Shown: positions 1 to 7,557, numbered from the stretch's first letter. The stretch: 10,821 nucleotides of DNA from UBA168 sp011055275 (GCA_046635845.1 JAQQXN010000011.1); one strand, 5' to 3'. The notes: a model not told the origin generated them from the letters alone. Numbers and translations: made by a program.

Positions 1-1194
1 TCTGAATGGGACTCTGGAACGCATCCCAACAACTGGGTTGAACCAACCGATCCAGACCACAAGTTGGCGCTTGAGGTTCACGACTACTACACGACGTTTA
101 ACTCGCATGCCATTGAAGGGCCTTTTGACCCAAGCCCTGGCTTGGTCGCCGCCATCTACGCGAGCCAAAAGTGGGATATACCGCTTTGGGCGGGAGAGTT
201 CGGCGACGATCCGAACTACACCGTGGTGAGGATGGCGGTCACCGCTTTTGATTCATTTGGCATTTCGTGGAGTTACTGGACTTACTTCTGGGCGAATTGG
301 CAAGGCTATACTTTCGACGCCCAGGGCAACGTCAGGCCTGAGGTAGCGGCCCTCGTCGAGCCTTATATCACGATTTCCTCGTCTCCCGTTTCGTCCTTGG
401 TCGAGAGGACGCTTTCAAACGGTTCGGTTCAGGTAAATGCCAGCTTAGCGGACAACGGGTGGGCTGTGGTCTTTGTGCCCTACAGATATTACGTCAAGGG
501 CTTCTCTCGGGAAGACCGGTGGATTAACGTATCCGCGACTCGGGGAAGCATTAGCCTGTTGTGCTTGCCCGTGCCGCAGAAAGTTTACCAGCACGTGGAT
601 TTCAACGAGATCGGGCTTCCAGACGACGCGAACTGGACGGTGACGCTTAACGGAACAGTGCAGGGGGAAACCGTATCACCTCTCGACACGTTCATCTTCT
701 TCAACGCGAGCAGAGGGACCGCGAGCTATCAGATCAGCTCCACGCAGTGTTACGCAGTCCCAAGCGACGGAACGGTGAACGTTGGAACGTCGCCAGTTAT
801 AGTGAACGTAAGGTTTTACCAGGTCGGGCTTAACCTATCGGTTTCGCCTGCAAAGGCCGTCGAAGGAGTGCCAATCGTGTTGATGGCCCACGTGACATTT
901 GCGAACGGCACGCCCGTGCCGCAGGTAAATGTTACCTTTACCGCAGATCGTCAGCTTGTCGGGGCGTCCGTTACTTCAAGTAACGGCGTGGCCGAAATAA
1001 GATATGTTCCCGCCGTGCGGGGGCCGCTTAACCTGACGTGCTATATAACGGGATATCCTGCGCTCTCGTCCGCACCGGTAACGCTCACCGTCAGTGGCAG
1101 TCAAGAGCTTTACTCGACTGTCATTATTATCGGAGTTGTAGTTGCCATCGCCGTGGTAATCACGGCCTACCTCGCTTATCAGAGAAAGAAGTAA
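1..1194 (+). CDS. GH5-type cellulase (endoglucanase), surface-anchored, 5' partial
   Basis: The frame is open from base 1, so the N-terminus, including the acid/base Glu, lies outside the window; a TTG at 64 is not the real start. Codons 1-122 look like the end of a GH5 TIM barrel: an HDYY motif at codons 27-30 (GH5 HxY), then LWAGEFGDD with the probable nucleophile Glu at codon 66, then a Trp-rich WSYWTYFW segment that would line the cleft. A beta-rich region follows. Codons about 198-272 form a domain opening with FNEIGLP and containing WTVTLNGT, typical of thermopsin-like and other secreted archaeal proteins. Codons about 277-364 look like an Ig-like (Big-1 type) domain. A membrane helix at codons 372-392 and a YQRKK tail anchor the protein with the enzyme outside. 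I count eleven N-x-S/T sequons, expected for a glycosylated surface protein. It probably cuts cellulose or a related beta-glucan. A broken MFS carrier begins directly downstream. GH5 is likely; the exact substrate is not shown. Confidence 0.85.
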   Translation, partial: SEWDSGTHPNNWVEPTDPDHKLALEVHDYYTTFNSHAIEGPFDPSPGLVAAIYASQKWDIPLWAGEFGDDPNYTVVRMAVTAFDSFGISWSYWTYFWANWQGYTFDAQGNVRPEVAALVEPYITISSSPVSSLVERTLSNGSVQVNASLADNGWAVVFVPYRYYVKGFSREDRWINVSATRGSISLLCLPVPQKVYQHVDFNEIGLPDDANWTVTLNGTVQGETVSPLDTFIFFNASRGTASYQISSTQCYAVPSDGTVNVGTSPVIVNVRFYQVGLNLSVSPAKAVEGVPIVLMAHVTFANGTPVPQVNVTFTADRQLVGASVTSSNGVAEIRYVPAVRGPLNLTCYITGYPALSSAPVTLTVSGSQELYSTVIIIGVVVAIAVVITAYLAYQRKK

Positions 1195-1246
1195 ATTCAT
1201 ATGGCGTCAGCTGTATATGTATTTACGTTAATTTCAAGGAGACGAA

Positions 1247-2454
1247 TTGCAAAAACCGAACCAAGCAGGAGCGCCTACAGGTGGGTAGTCGCGCTTGCGG
1301 CTGGTATCGTAATGACCACGAGCTTTGTCTCGCTTCGTCTTTTCGCATACTGAGCTCCGACATAGCGGCAAGCACGAGAACGAGCGCTGCGCAAGTGCAG
1401 CAAGTGGGCGTGGACTACTTCAGCGTTGGCCTTTTTGCGGCTTTTTTCTTGGGGCACAGCGGCATCTTCGATAGAAGGATAAGGAAAGGCGTCGTGCTGG
1501 CCCAAGCTTTCCTCATAATCCCACAATTCCTCATACCGTTTGCGACATCCCTGTGGGAACTCGGTGCGTTGAGGTTTATGTAAGGGCTCATGATGTTGGC
1601 GCTTATCTCCGAGCAGCTTTCACATTGGTTTAGCCGCGAAGAAAGGGCGCTTTCTTTGGCTTTCTCGATTGGGGCCATAACGCTTGGAAGTGCGCTCGGA
1701 GGGATTTTATCTGGATTTCTCGCGTTCTACAGCTGGCGTTCGTCGTACTTCATAATGGGCTTTATCATGCTCCTTGGAGCAATTACCTACGTCGGGTTGG
1801 CGAAAGAGCCGGCTCAAGTGGCTCAACAAGCAGAGGGGGAGAGGGAAACTAGAGTTTGGCGGTATCCCATGACCTGGCTTATGGGCTTTGTTCAGCTTCC
1901 CCTTACTTGGGTACTTTTCACCTTAGGCGGATACTTCCCTGCCTCTGCGGTTCACTGCGGGTACAGTTCATCGCAAGCGGGAGAAGCGATAACGGCATGG
2001 GGGATTTCCGGCTATGTGACAGCCCTTGTAGGTGCTTTCGCTGGTGATGTTCTATGCAAGCGGGGAAGGAGGACTCGCTATGAGGTCCTTTCCGCCAGGC
2101 TTAAGCCCATGAGCATCAGCGATCTGCTTATGGGGCTAGACGCTTTTATGATATTTACCTTGGGCCGGTTTTCGCTTTCTGCATTGATCGGCGCGGCCAT
2201 TGTCAACCGCTTTCTAATGATGCTTCCTCCTAACTACTGGGCACTGCCCGATACGGTATTTCCGCCTGAGATAGTTAGCGCCGGCGCCTTTGCGATGGGT
2301 CTTATATCTAATCCTGCAGACGCCTTTGGTCCAGTAGTATCGTCGTTCCTTTCGTCGAACTGGGGCTTGGTATTTTTCCATAATGGCGATTATTTCGTTT
2401 GCGGGCATCGGAGTGAACGCCTTAATGGCGTCAGTAGCCAGGCGCGAGGGCTGA
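1247..2454 (+). pseudogene. MFS transporter, broken by frameshifts and a stop
   Basis: Joined across frames, this reads as a complete 12-helix major facilitator superfamily carrier of about 400 residues. The best start is TTG 1247, with AAGGAG at 1236-1241, five bases away, in the frame starting MQKPNQAG. The similarity then moves to another frame near 1275 (YRWVVALAAGIVMTTS, helix 1). A second shift near 1335-1350 leads into LSSDIAAS and an MFS motif A-like GIFDRRIRKG. An in-frame TAA at 1581-1583 stands in RFM-stop-GLMML, where Gln (CAA) would fit. From 1590 helices 4-12 follow in one frame. A last shift lies in TTTTT at 2373-2377: with one T fewer the protein ends VFSIMAIISFAG...VARREG with TGA at 2452-2454, a normal last helix; as written it runs into polar sequence. 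Its place directly behind the cellulase suggests a former sugar or oligosaccharide importer, but the substrate is inferred only from position. A few sequencing errors could explain some lesions, but hardly four in one gene among intact neighbours. ATG 1201 is an alternative start in the helix 1 frame. Confidence 0.82.
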
Positions 2455-2458
2455 ACCC

Positions 2459-2471
2459 AAAGGCATAAAAG
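2459..2471 (+). promoter_or_regulatory. TATA box and BRE-like element
   Basis: A purine-rich AAAGG followed by CATAAAAG lies with its centre about 23 bases before ATG 2491. No Shine-Dalgarno sequence precedes that ATG, so a leaderless transcript starting at or near the start codon is inferred. The element lies just past the ancestral stop of the broken transporter, so the next gene has its own promoter. Confidence 0.5.
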
Positions 2472-2490
2472 AAGATATGAACCATTTTTT

Positions 2491-3378
2491 ATGCATGCCG
2501 AGTACGACGGCTGGTACCCAAAGGTCAAGGGTAAGCTGGGAGGATACCTTAAGGTGATAAAGTTCCATCACGCGCCCTTAGTCGAAGGTCCAGCTCTCGT
2601 GGGAGCCCTTGCCTTTTCTGGGGCCTTTCCACCCGATTTTCTGCGGCAGATGGTTTTGATAGTCGTCGCCGCTCTTGGAGTGCACGTATTTGGCGAGACC
2701 TATAACGAGCTGGTGGGCACAAAGTGGCATATGAACGACCCAGTGAAAAGGCCCTTTGTGTCAGGTGCGGTCAGTAAGGAAGAGGGATGCGCGCTAGTGT
2801 TCCTAGGGGTGCTGATCTTTGAGTTTGCCGCTTGGGCGCTGAACGCCTGGGCATTGGACTTAAGCCCCCTGGTTGTGTTGGTGACCTTGGCTTACCCACA
2901 TCTAAAGGATAAGTTCATTGGGGCTCCTTACGTGTTGGGCGGCATCGTGGGTATCGATGTACTTGGCGGATACGTTGGGATATGGGGAGGCCTAGCCTCG
3001 TCTTTCGTCTTCCTTATGAGCAAGGCGCCTTGGCTGTTGGCGATATCTGGGATAGCGTTCACTGCATCTTTTGACGAAACGCTTAACTTGCCGAAAGTGA
3101 GCGTTCATAAAAGCGCTGGAATTGCGGAGTTATCGGCGGTGAGCTCAGAGGGCCTTACGCTTGGCTTCATAGCAGCTAACAAGCTCATCTCGGTAACTAC
3201 GGCGATGGCGGCGTGCTGCCTTCTGGGAGTTATCCCTGCGCTCTTCTCGGTCACGTACTCGGCCTTGGTGCTCGCGACGCTTCCGATGCCCAAGAAAAAG
3301 CAGATAGGTAGATCGGTCAACATGGCGTTGGTTGCGTACGCGATCCTCGCAATTGGGCTTGCGCTATCCCATGCTTAA
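2491..3378 (+). CDS. UbiA-family-like membrane protein with degenerate active site
   Basis: A 295-residue hydrophobic protein with about eight or nine membrane segments, the usual size for UbiA-superfamily prenyltransferases. The first conserved region is recognisable: Asn72-Glu73 followed by NDPVKRPFVSG (residues 82-92), matching the family pattern ND-xx-D-xxx-D ... NP-x-RP-x-x-SG. However, the metal-binding acids are changed: Glu73 replaces the first Asp, Gly76 the second and His80 the third. The second motif, normally DxxxDxxxG, appears at residues 195-199 as DETLN, so its second Asp is Asn. Family enzymes transfer a prenyl chain from a prenyl diphosphate held by Mg2+ through these Asp residues, so normal activity is doubtful. 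It may be a divergent member with another role or a decaying paralogue, although the frame is intact. ATG 2491 is chosen because a TATA box lies 23 bases upstream. A canonical UbiA gene follows at 4163 on the same strand after a gene-poor gap. Confidence 0.7.
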   Translation: MHAEYDGWYPKVKGKLGGYLKVIKFHHAPLVEGPALVGALAFSGAFPPDFLRQMVLIVVAALGVHVFGETYNELVGTKWHMNDPVKRPFVSGAVSKEEGCALVFLGVLIFEFAAWALNAWALDLSPLVVLVTLAYPHLKDKFIGAPYVLGGIVGIDVLGGYVGIWGGLASSFVFLMSKAPWLLAISGIAFTASFDETLNLPKVSVHKSAGIAELSAVSSEGLTLGFIAANKLISVTTAMAACCLLGVIPALFSVTYSALVLATLPMPKKKQIGRSVNMALVAYAILAIGLALSHA

Positions 3379-3386
3379 AGCTCAAG

Positions 3387-3395
3387 CTCTTTTTG
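3387..3395 (+). terminator. Short T tract after the UbiA-like gene
   Basis: CTCTTTTTG begins about nine bases after the stop codon at 3376-3378. Archaeal RNA polymerase can terminate on short T runs without a hairpin. The tract is only five T long, so the call is weak. Confidence 0.3.
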
Positions 3396-4126
3396 ATGGC
3401 AAGGAAGCAGATAAGCAAGAAATTGTGATCCGAAAACTTGCATCTGTCCTTTGATCAATAGCGGATAAGTCATGGCCGGAAAGGAGCGAGATACAGGATA
3501 TATGCCCAATACAACACATCGGCATATGATCAGTGGTCTTGACGAAAAAGATCATGTGTTTCTTCCTGCCAGCCTGCCCAACAAATCGTTATGTAAGTTA
3601 GGAAATTTGGGCGTCGCATTTATTGGAAGTAGCCTGAACCCCCCGCCCGTGTAAGCGCGCCGGGTACCGTCTCGCGTTAGACTGGTTTTGCGTTTAGCTA
3701 CAGCTCATCGCTTTCGTCGCGATCTTCAACATGGACGACTTGTAGTAGCTCTTGCGTCTCGTAAGATGAGGATAAACGCAATGCCGCTCTGGAAGTCGTG
3801 AGCGCTCCACCTGGTCCATAAAATATGGGATTCTTGAGGAGAACGTGAAGACTTGTGGAAGCACGTGCATACGGAAGGGGTTCACGTAAGTCACGCTATG
3901 AATCGACATTTACGTAGGGCCTTAAAGCATGAGCAGCCGGTACTTACAGTTAAGGTCCTCTTGAGGAGATGTGGGTTACGATTTGGTAAACTGCTATCTG
4001 AAAGCCCGTAAAAGCGCTTAGATTTTCAGGATTGGGAGCCAGTCGCAGCCTTTCGGGGACGCAAAGAGCCAGGATCGCCTTGGCGTTACAGCGATCTACG
4101 CGAAGCCTTAGCTGACTTAGAAACAC
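3396..4126. other. Gene-poor region with possible gene remnants
   Basis: No convincing complete gene. A 60-codon plus ORF at 3472-3654 resembles nothing I know. The plus frame through 3655-4143 is open for long parts, broken by stops at 3799, 3835 and 4009. It contains stretches of natural-looking composition, such as MNRHLRRALKHEQPVL from 3898, and a last part from 4012 to the TGA at 4141 with WRYSDLREALADLETRIKRL. An alternative frame over about 3794-3892 also reads plausibly (WSIKYGILEENVK). This may be a decayed gene, but open runs of this size also occur by chance and I recognise no family. Confidence 0.3.
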
Positions 4127-4134
4127 GTATAAAG
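4127..4134 (+). promoter_or_regulatory. TATA box of the MenA-like gene
   Basis: GTATAAAG is centred 32 bases before TTG 4163, which would place the transcript start about 6-8 bases before that codon. A second AT-rich stretch, TTTGATATT, lies at about 4139-4147 and could serve for a fully leaderless start. Which one is used cannot be seen. Confidence 0.4.
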
Positions 4135-4162
4135 AGGCTTTGATATTAAGCCGAGATCCGCT

Positions 4163-5038
4163 TTGGGGATCAAATCGTGGATTATGGCACCAAGGCCTCA
4201 GTACTTTCCCATAACCATTCTGCCAGTTTTGCTTTCAACATCTCTGTCATATTATGAGTTTCATGAATTAAGCATCACCTATGCGGTGTTGACGTACGTG
4301 GTCGGTATGCTGTTACAGGGTTTTACACACGTCACAAACGATTACTTTGACGTGAAGTATGGTACCGATCTTCCAGGCTCACCCACAACCAAGTACAGAA
4401 GGCACCCCATCTTAAGCGGGGATATGAGTATGAGAGAGATAGCTTATGAAGCCGTAGGCCTTGCCGTTATCGCAGCTGCTCTGGGTGTATTCTTCGTTTT
4501 GGAGGGAAGATCTCTGGCCATAGTGCTCGGGTTGGGGGCCGCTATCCTATGCTTGGAATACACCGCTCCGCCCATAAAGGCGAAGTACAGGGCCTTGAAT
4601 CAGGTGATAATGTTTATACTTGAGGGACCGTACTTGACGCTTGGAGGCTTCTACCTTCAAACTGGGCGCATAACAGCGCTTCCGATAATAGCCTCGCTTC
4701 CGCTGGCCTTCATAATGTGCGAGGTGTTACTTCTTGACGACATGAAAGACGTTGATTTTGACCGTAAGGTGGGAGTGCATACCATACCCACGCTATTTGG
4801 TAATAAGGTGGCTGGGCGGGTGGTGACGGCGGAGCTGCTAAGCGCTTATGCCTCCTTGGCTCTTTTGGTCGCCTTTCGGGTAATCCCACTTTTATGCTTG
4901 ATAGCTATGGCGACTTTTCCACTTCTTTACTGGAACTTGCGCGTGGTAGTGAAGGAGTTGCCTCCCACGACGGGATTGAAAAGCATGGTGGTCTCGCTCA
5001 TATTCGGTTGTACTTACGCGCTTGCTTTTGTATTTTGA
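4163..5038 (+). CDS. UbiA-family prenyltransferase, MenA-like
   Basis: A 291-residue polytopic membrane enzyme with both aspartate-rich motifs intact. Motif one is NDYFDVKYGTD (Asn59, Asp60, Asp63, Asp69), continuing SPTTKYRRHPILSG; motif two is DDMKDVDFDRKVG (Asp192, Asp196, Asp200). In the family these bind Mg2+ and the diphosphate of the prenyl donor. The NDYFD-xxx-GTD and late DRKxGxxTIPTLFG pattern is closest to 1,4-dihydroxy-2-naphthoate prenyltransferases (MenA), so attachment of an isoprenoid tail in menaquinone or a related quinone is the best guess. Other aromatic acceptors are possible, and archaeal lipid synthesis by a DGGGP synthase-type member is less likely. The start is TTG 4163 because the family usually begins with a short KSWIxAxRP segment before helix 1, present here; ATG 4184 would cut into it. 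No Shine-Dalgarno sequence is seen. The frame ends with TGA at 5036-5038 inside a T-rich stretch. Confidence 0.85.
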   Translation: MGIKSWIMAPRPQYFPITILPVLLSTSLSYYEFHELSITYAVLTYVVGMLLQGFTHVTNDYFDVKYGTDLPGSPTTKYRRHPILSGDMSMREIAYEAVGLAVIAAALGVFFVLEGRSLAIVLGLGAAILCLEYTAPPIKAKYRALNQVIMFILEGPYLTLGGFYLQTGRITALPIIASLPLAFIMCEVLLLDDMKDVDFDRKVGVHTIPTLFGNKVAGRVVTAELLSAYASLALLVAFRVIPLLCLIAMATFPLLYWNLRVVVKELPPTTGLKSMVVSLIFGCTYALAFVF

Positions 5039-5043
5039 TTTCT
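5024..5043 (+). terminator. T-rich tract over the stop of the MenA-like gene
   Basis: GCTTTTGTATTTTGATTTC spans the stop codon, with three separated T runs. It fits a hairpin-free archaeal terminator, but part of it is coding, so the assignment is uncertain. Confidence 0.3.
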
Positions 5044-5632
5044 ACGTGAAGCTAGGTCTTGGGTGAATGCACCGAATATCGCCTTGAAGCGATCTGAATC
5101 ACGTTATTCGCCCCACCTTTCGTCCCGTGCTAACGCTGAAGAACCGGCCTGATATCATCCTTTCGACCAATTCGGTTAAGCCGCTTGCAGGCCTGAGACC
5201 ATATTTTAAGCAGCTAGTTGCCACAAGGAATAAATTTCTTGCGCGCTTAAGACGTCGCCTTGCTTTAAAATGGAGGTGCTATCCGCTAGAACGATGTTTT
5301 GGAGGGCAAGTTTAACTTAAGTCTTTGGAAAAAATCGAGTCACCTGAAGGCCCTGCCGCTTTGAGCTCTTTACTAAACCTGTCCAGCTGCACGCACTCAT
5401 GCATTCTCCCGCGGTTATTTTGGTTTGAGGGCAGCAAACGGCTTTCAAGGTCGATTTATCAGGACCGTTGTCATGCATTTGCGTTTGAGGACAGCGGAGT
5501 CGATGAGCGAGCGACCATTAATGCTTTCGGCGATGGGACAAGCGGTAAAGTTCAGGTGACAGCGATCCGATGGGCTAGTGCTTTGGGTAAAAATTGAGGA
5601 CACGTCTCATGCGAAAACTCATTCCCATGGGT

Positions 5633-5681
5633 GAAAGTAAGCTCACTTTCCGGGCGTAGTGCATGAGTGCTTTTTTATTTT
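5633..5681 (+). terminator. Small hairpin and T-rich tract
   Basis: GAAAGT at 5633-5638 and ACTTTC at 5645-5650 can pair around a six-base loop. Twenty bases later TTTTTTATTTT runs from 5671 to 5681. The T tract alone is a plausible archaeal terminator for plus-strand transcription, but no real gene is seen just upstream, so it may mark a lost gene. Confidence 0.3.
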
Positions 5682-5686
5682 GGCCG

Positions 5687-5700
5687 GCGAGCTAGCTCGC
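5687..5700. repeat. Perfect 14-base palindrome
   Basis: GCGAGCTAGCTCGC is its own reverse complement, with seven bases on each side of the centre. It lies directly after a T-rich tract on the plus strand. It could be a dimeric protein site or a hairpin seed, but no gene start is close by, so the role is unknown. Confidence 0.6.
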
Positions 5701-5972
5701 GGAGCAAGGAGACGGCACTGCCGCTTGTGGTTTCAAGCGTCTAGGGTTAACGGGCTCCGTGAGGCTCGAGGATAGGTCGAACTTACCCTTATGCGTGCAC
5801 ATGCGGAGAAGGCGCGTTGCGGTCTGATGATAGCGGTGGCCGAGAAAATGAGGATGCCCTAGGTCGTACATTATGCTCACTATCGCAAATTGAGCGCCGA
5901 GCTTCGTTGAGGAAAGGTATAGGAAGGCCTGCCGAAGAGCTTCGCCCAGGAAGGACGAATTATATGACAGGG

Positions 5973-6605
5973 TCAAGCCAGTTCCACATACGAGAGAAGC
6001 TTCATCGCCATGAAGAGGTGGCCCGCCTCATTGGGGTGAATTGGTTCAAGGGCGAAAGCGGTGGGTTCCCTCTTCTTAACCAAGTTCTCAAAATCGGCCT
6101 GTAGGTCTATCAGTTCCGTGGAATGTTTGACCCTTAAGCGGCGAACGGCATCGGTATAGCTGGGCAGCAATTTTAGCACCGCGTCGCGCCTCGTACCAGG
6201 GTAACTGCCGCGGCTTATGTAGAATGGAGTTATCAGCGTTATGCCCCTTACCTCCTTCTCAGCGGCAAATAGGAGTTCATCGTACGTCCTCTCGTAGCTT
6301 TCGGGGCTTAATTCCGTTACCCCGTCGAGATATCTGTTGAGGTCGTTTATTCCTATAAGTATGATGAGCCAGTCAGGGCTCAGCGAAAGGACGTCGTCGT
6401 CCCATCTATCCTTAAGGTCCTTTACGGTGTTTCCGCTAATTCCCGTATTGAAGATTTGAACTGAGAGCTCAGGATATGCGGAAGCAAGGAGCTCCGCGAA
6501 GAACTTGACGTAACCATTGCCTAAGGGATAGAACTGACCCATGCGTCCCGCGTCTGTTATGCTATCGCCGGTAAAAACTATCTTAAAGCCGCTTTTTAGC
6601 TTCAT
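5973..6605 (-). CDS. SGNH/GDSL-family hydrolase (esterase)
   Basis: A 210-residue soluble protein with no signal peptide, normal size for a single-domain SGNH hydrolase. Block I is TGDSIT with the nucleophile Ser15. Block II is NTGISGNT (residues 54-61). Block III is IGINDL with the oxyanion-hole Asn87. Block V is EPIHPNEAGH with the catalytic His190. In most members the triad acid is the Asp three residues before this His (DxxH); here that position is Glu187, a conservative but unusual change. The family hydrolyses ester bonds, often acetyl groups on xylan and other sugars; given the glycoside hydrolases in the window, carbohydrate deacetylation is a reasonable guess but not shown. The start is ATG at 6605-6603, with a TATA-like GCTTATTT 24 bases upstream; TTG 6614 would add three residues and crowd the promoter. 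It is the only intact recognised minus-strand gene here. Confidence 0.85.
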   Translation of the reverse strand: MKLKSGFKIVFTGDSITDAGRMGQFYPLGNGYVKFFAELLASAYPELSVQIFNTGISGNTVKDLKDRWDDDVLSLSPDWLIILIGINDLNRYLDGVTELSPESYERTYDELLFAAEKEVRGITLITPFYISRGSYPGTRRDAVLKLLPSYTDAVRRLRVKHSTELIDLQADFENLVKKREPTAFALEPIHPNEAGHLFMAMKLLSYVELA

Positions 6606-6624
6606 AAGCGACAAATGCGTAAAG

Positions 6625-6632
6625 AAATAAGC
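6625..6632 (-). promoter_or_regulatory. TATA-like box of the SGNH hydrolase gene
   Basis: On the minus strand GCTTATTT is centred about 24 bases before ATG 6605, with no Shine-Dalgarno sequence in between. This supports a leaderless transcript and the choice of ATG over the upstream TTG. It resembles the GCTTATATA box before the gene at 7923. Confidence 0.45.
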
Positions 6633-6639
6633 TTTTGTT

Positions 6640-7275
6640 TGCGTGGGGTTGCTTTTTATGCTGAGGTCCGTATTAGGTCTAGGTTTCTCCTTGCCTTTCT
6701 AAAATGGGCTAAATGGTAACGCCCAATAATAAGCGCTTTGGAATTTTCATCTCTGTTTTCCGTAAAATCGCTACTGAATCGTGTGCTCGTGGTGTTACTT
6801 GCCACGTGATTTTTGCCGCTATAAAGCGACCTGATTTTCAGCTACCAGATGGGCGTTTAAACGCTGGGAGGCCACGCTTTGCCGCATAATTCCCGTATGA
6901 CGGTTTCGCGCTGTTCAATATCTGCTTTACCTCTTCTCGCTTGTGCCCTAGCATGATGGGTCAATGCGTGAATCACTTGTGGTCTTCCCCGTGAGGGTTT
7001 TCGGCTTCTTAGAGGTCGCGCGCCCGCCTTTACGAGAAGAGGCCCTCAAATGGTCTAGCGCATGCCATGGCCCATTTCGCCCTTTGCTCTCTGTAGTCCA
7101 CAGTACCTCCTTACCCCGTTTCCTCTTTCATCATTGCGAGAACCGTCCATGGCGACCTTCTGCTTTCAAGGGAGCTCTGCGCATCACTTAAGAAATAAAG
7201 GATTGGTCTCGTAATCATCGTCGCCGCATGGCCCATTTGCCGTCTTCCGTCCTGATATCAGCAATCATCTTGAGA
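6640..7275 (-). other. Gene-poor region, possible decayed minus-strand gene
   Basis: No intact gene. The minus strand shows consecutive short open runs in changing frames, each ending in a stop. From high to low coordinates: about 7269-7216 (MIADIRTEDGKWAMRRR); about 7217-7104 (ITRPILYFLSDAQSSLE); a 23-codon run from GTG preceded by AAGGAGGT (VDYREQRAKWAMACARPFEG); and two overlapping frames over about 7030-6850 (ADIEQRETVIRELCGKAW; MLGHKREEVKQILNSAKP). Such a pattern fits a gene broken by several indels, possibly continuous with the ORF at 7276-7557, but chance cannot be excluded. The plus ORF at 6964-7191 has no support. Confidence 0.3.
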
Positions 7276-7557
7276 TCATTTTTGGTTCAGAGTCGTTTCT
7301 TCCCGCGTTTTGACGTAAACGCTTAACGGTTTCTCGAGCCCAACGCCCGCGACGACCGCGAGGATTGCGTGCTTCTTCCGCCTTTCAAACTCGTCGTAGC
7401 CATATGTCGATTGCTCTGCAGCCAGGTCGATTCTTAAGCGGGTGTCGTCAAGCGCCATCTCCATTTCTTTGCCGCCTGGCAATCCTTTGCCTATTGCCAT
7501 GCATATGTCTCGCGTGATGCCGCCATGGGTACCAAGAATTAGGCCTATGCTCTTCAT
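7276..7557 (-). CDS. Hypothetical protein, 93 aa, possibly a GH4-like N-terminal remnant
   Basis: I do not firmly recognise this ORF. It starts at an ATG four codons after an in-frame stop and ends in KTREETTLNQK. Its beginning, a hydrophobic strand MKSIGLILG followed by TRDICMAIGKGL and then MALDDTRLRIDLAAE, loosely follows the N-terminus of GH4 glycosidases (strand, glycine turn, helix, then an LMDIDxxRL-type strand end in their NAD-binding fold). The glycine-rich loop is not a good match, and GH4 enzymes are over 400 residues, so this would be only a fragment. Broken open runs continue on the same strand below 7276. It could equally be an unrelated small protein or a chance ORF. An AT-rich GATAATTA lies about 30 bases upstream. 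Confidence 0.35.
   Translation of the reverse strand: MKSIGLILGTHGGITRDICMAIGKGLPGGKEMEMALDDTRLRIDLAAEQSTYGYDEFERRKKHAILAVVAGVGLEKPLSVYVKTREETTLNQK

Larger units (their letters stand above)
5044..5972. other. Gene-poor region
   Basis: Nearly 930 bases without a gene I can support. Plus ORFs at 5127-5315 (62 codons) and 5325-5597 (90 codons) lack a promoter or ribosome site and match no family I know. The end of the first, RRRLALKWRCYPLER, faintly recalls basic C-terminal parts of transposases, but no terminal repeats or DDE pattern support this. A minus ORF at 5692-5976 starts with a TTG overlapping the stop of the SGNH gene and also has no recognisable domain; it could be a downstream remnant. 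The stretch also holds a T-rich tract and a palindrome, listed separately. Confidence 0.35.

Noticed and set aside
1038..1583. A 181-codon plus ORF across the cellulase end and the transporter start
   Set aside because: Its first part is an out-of-frame reading of the cellulase; only its end belongs to the MFS pseudogene.
3472..3654. A 60-codon plus ORF
   Set aside because: No recognisable domain, promoter or ribosome site; composition looks random.
5127..5315. Possible transposase fragment ending RRRLALKWRCYPLER
   Set aside because: The resemblance is only a basic stretch; no terminal repeats, target duplication or catalytic motif could be seen.
5824..5830. TGATGAT as a C box of a C/D RNA
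   Set aside because: The preceding base is not a purine, and no D box (CTGA) follows at a suitable distance.
5692..5976. A minus ORF whose TTG overlaps the SGNH stop codon
   Set aside because: Overlap alone is weak support; no family, membrane pattern or ribosome site was found.
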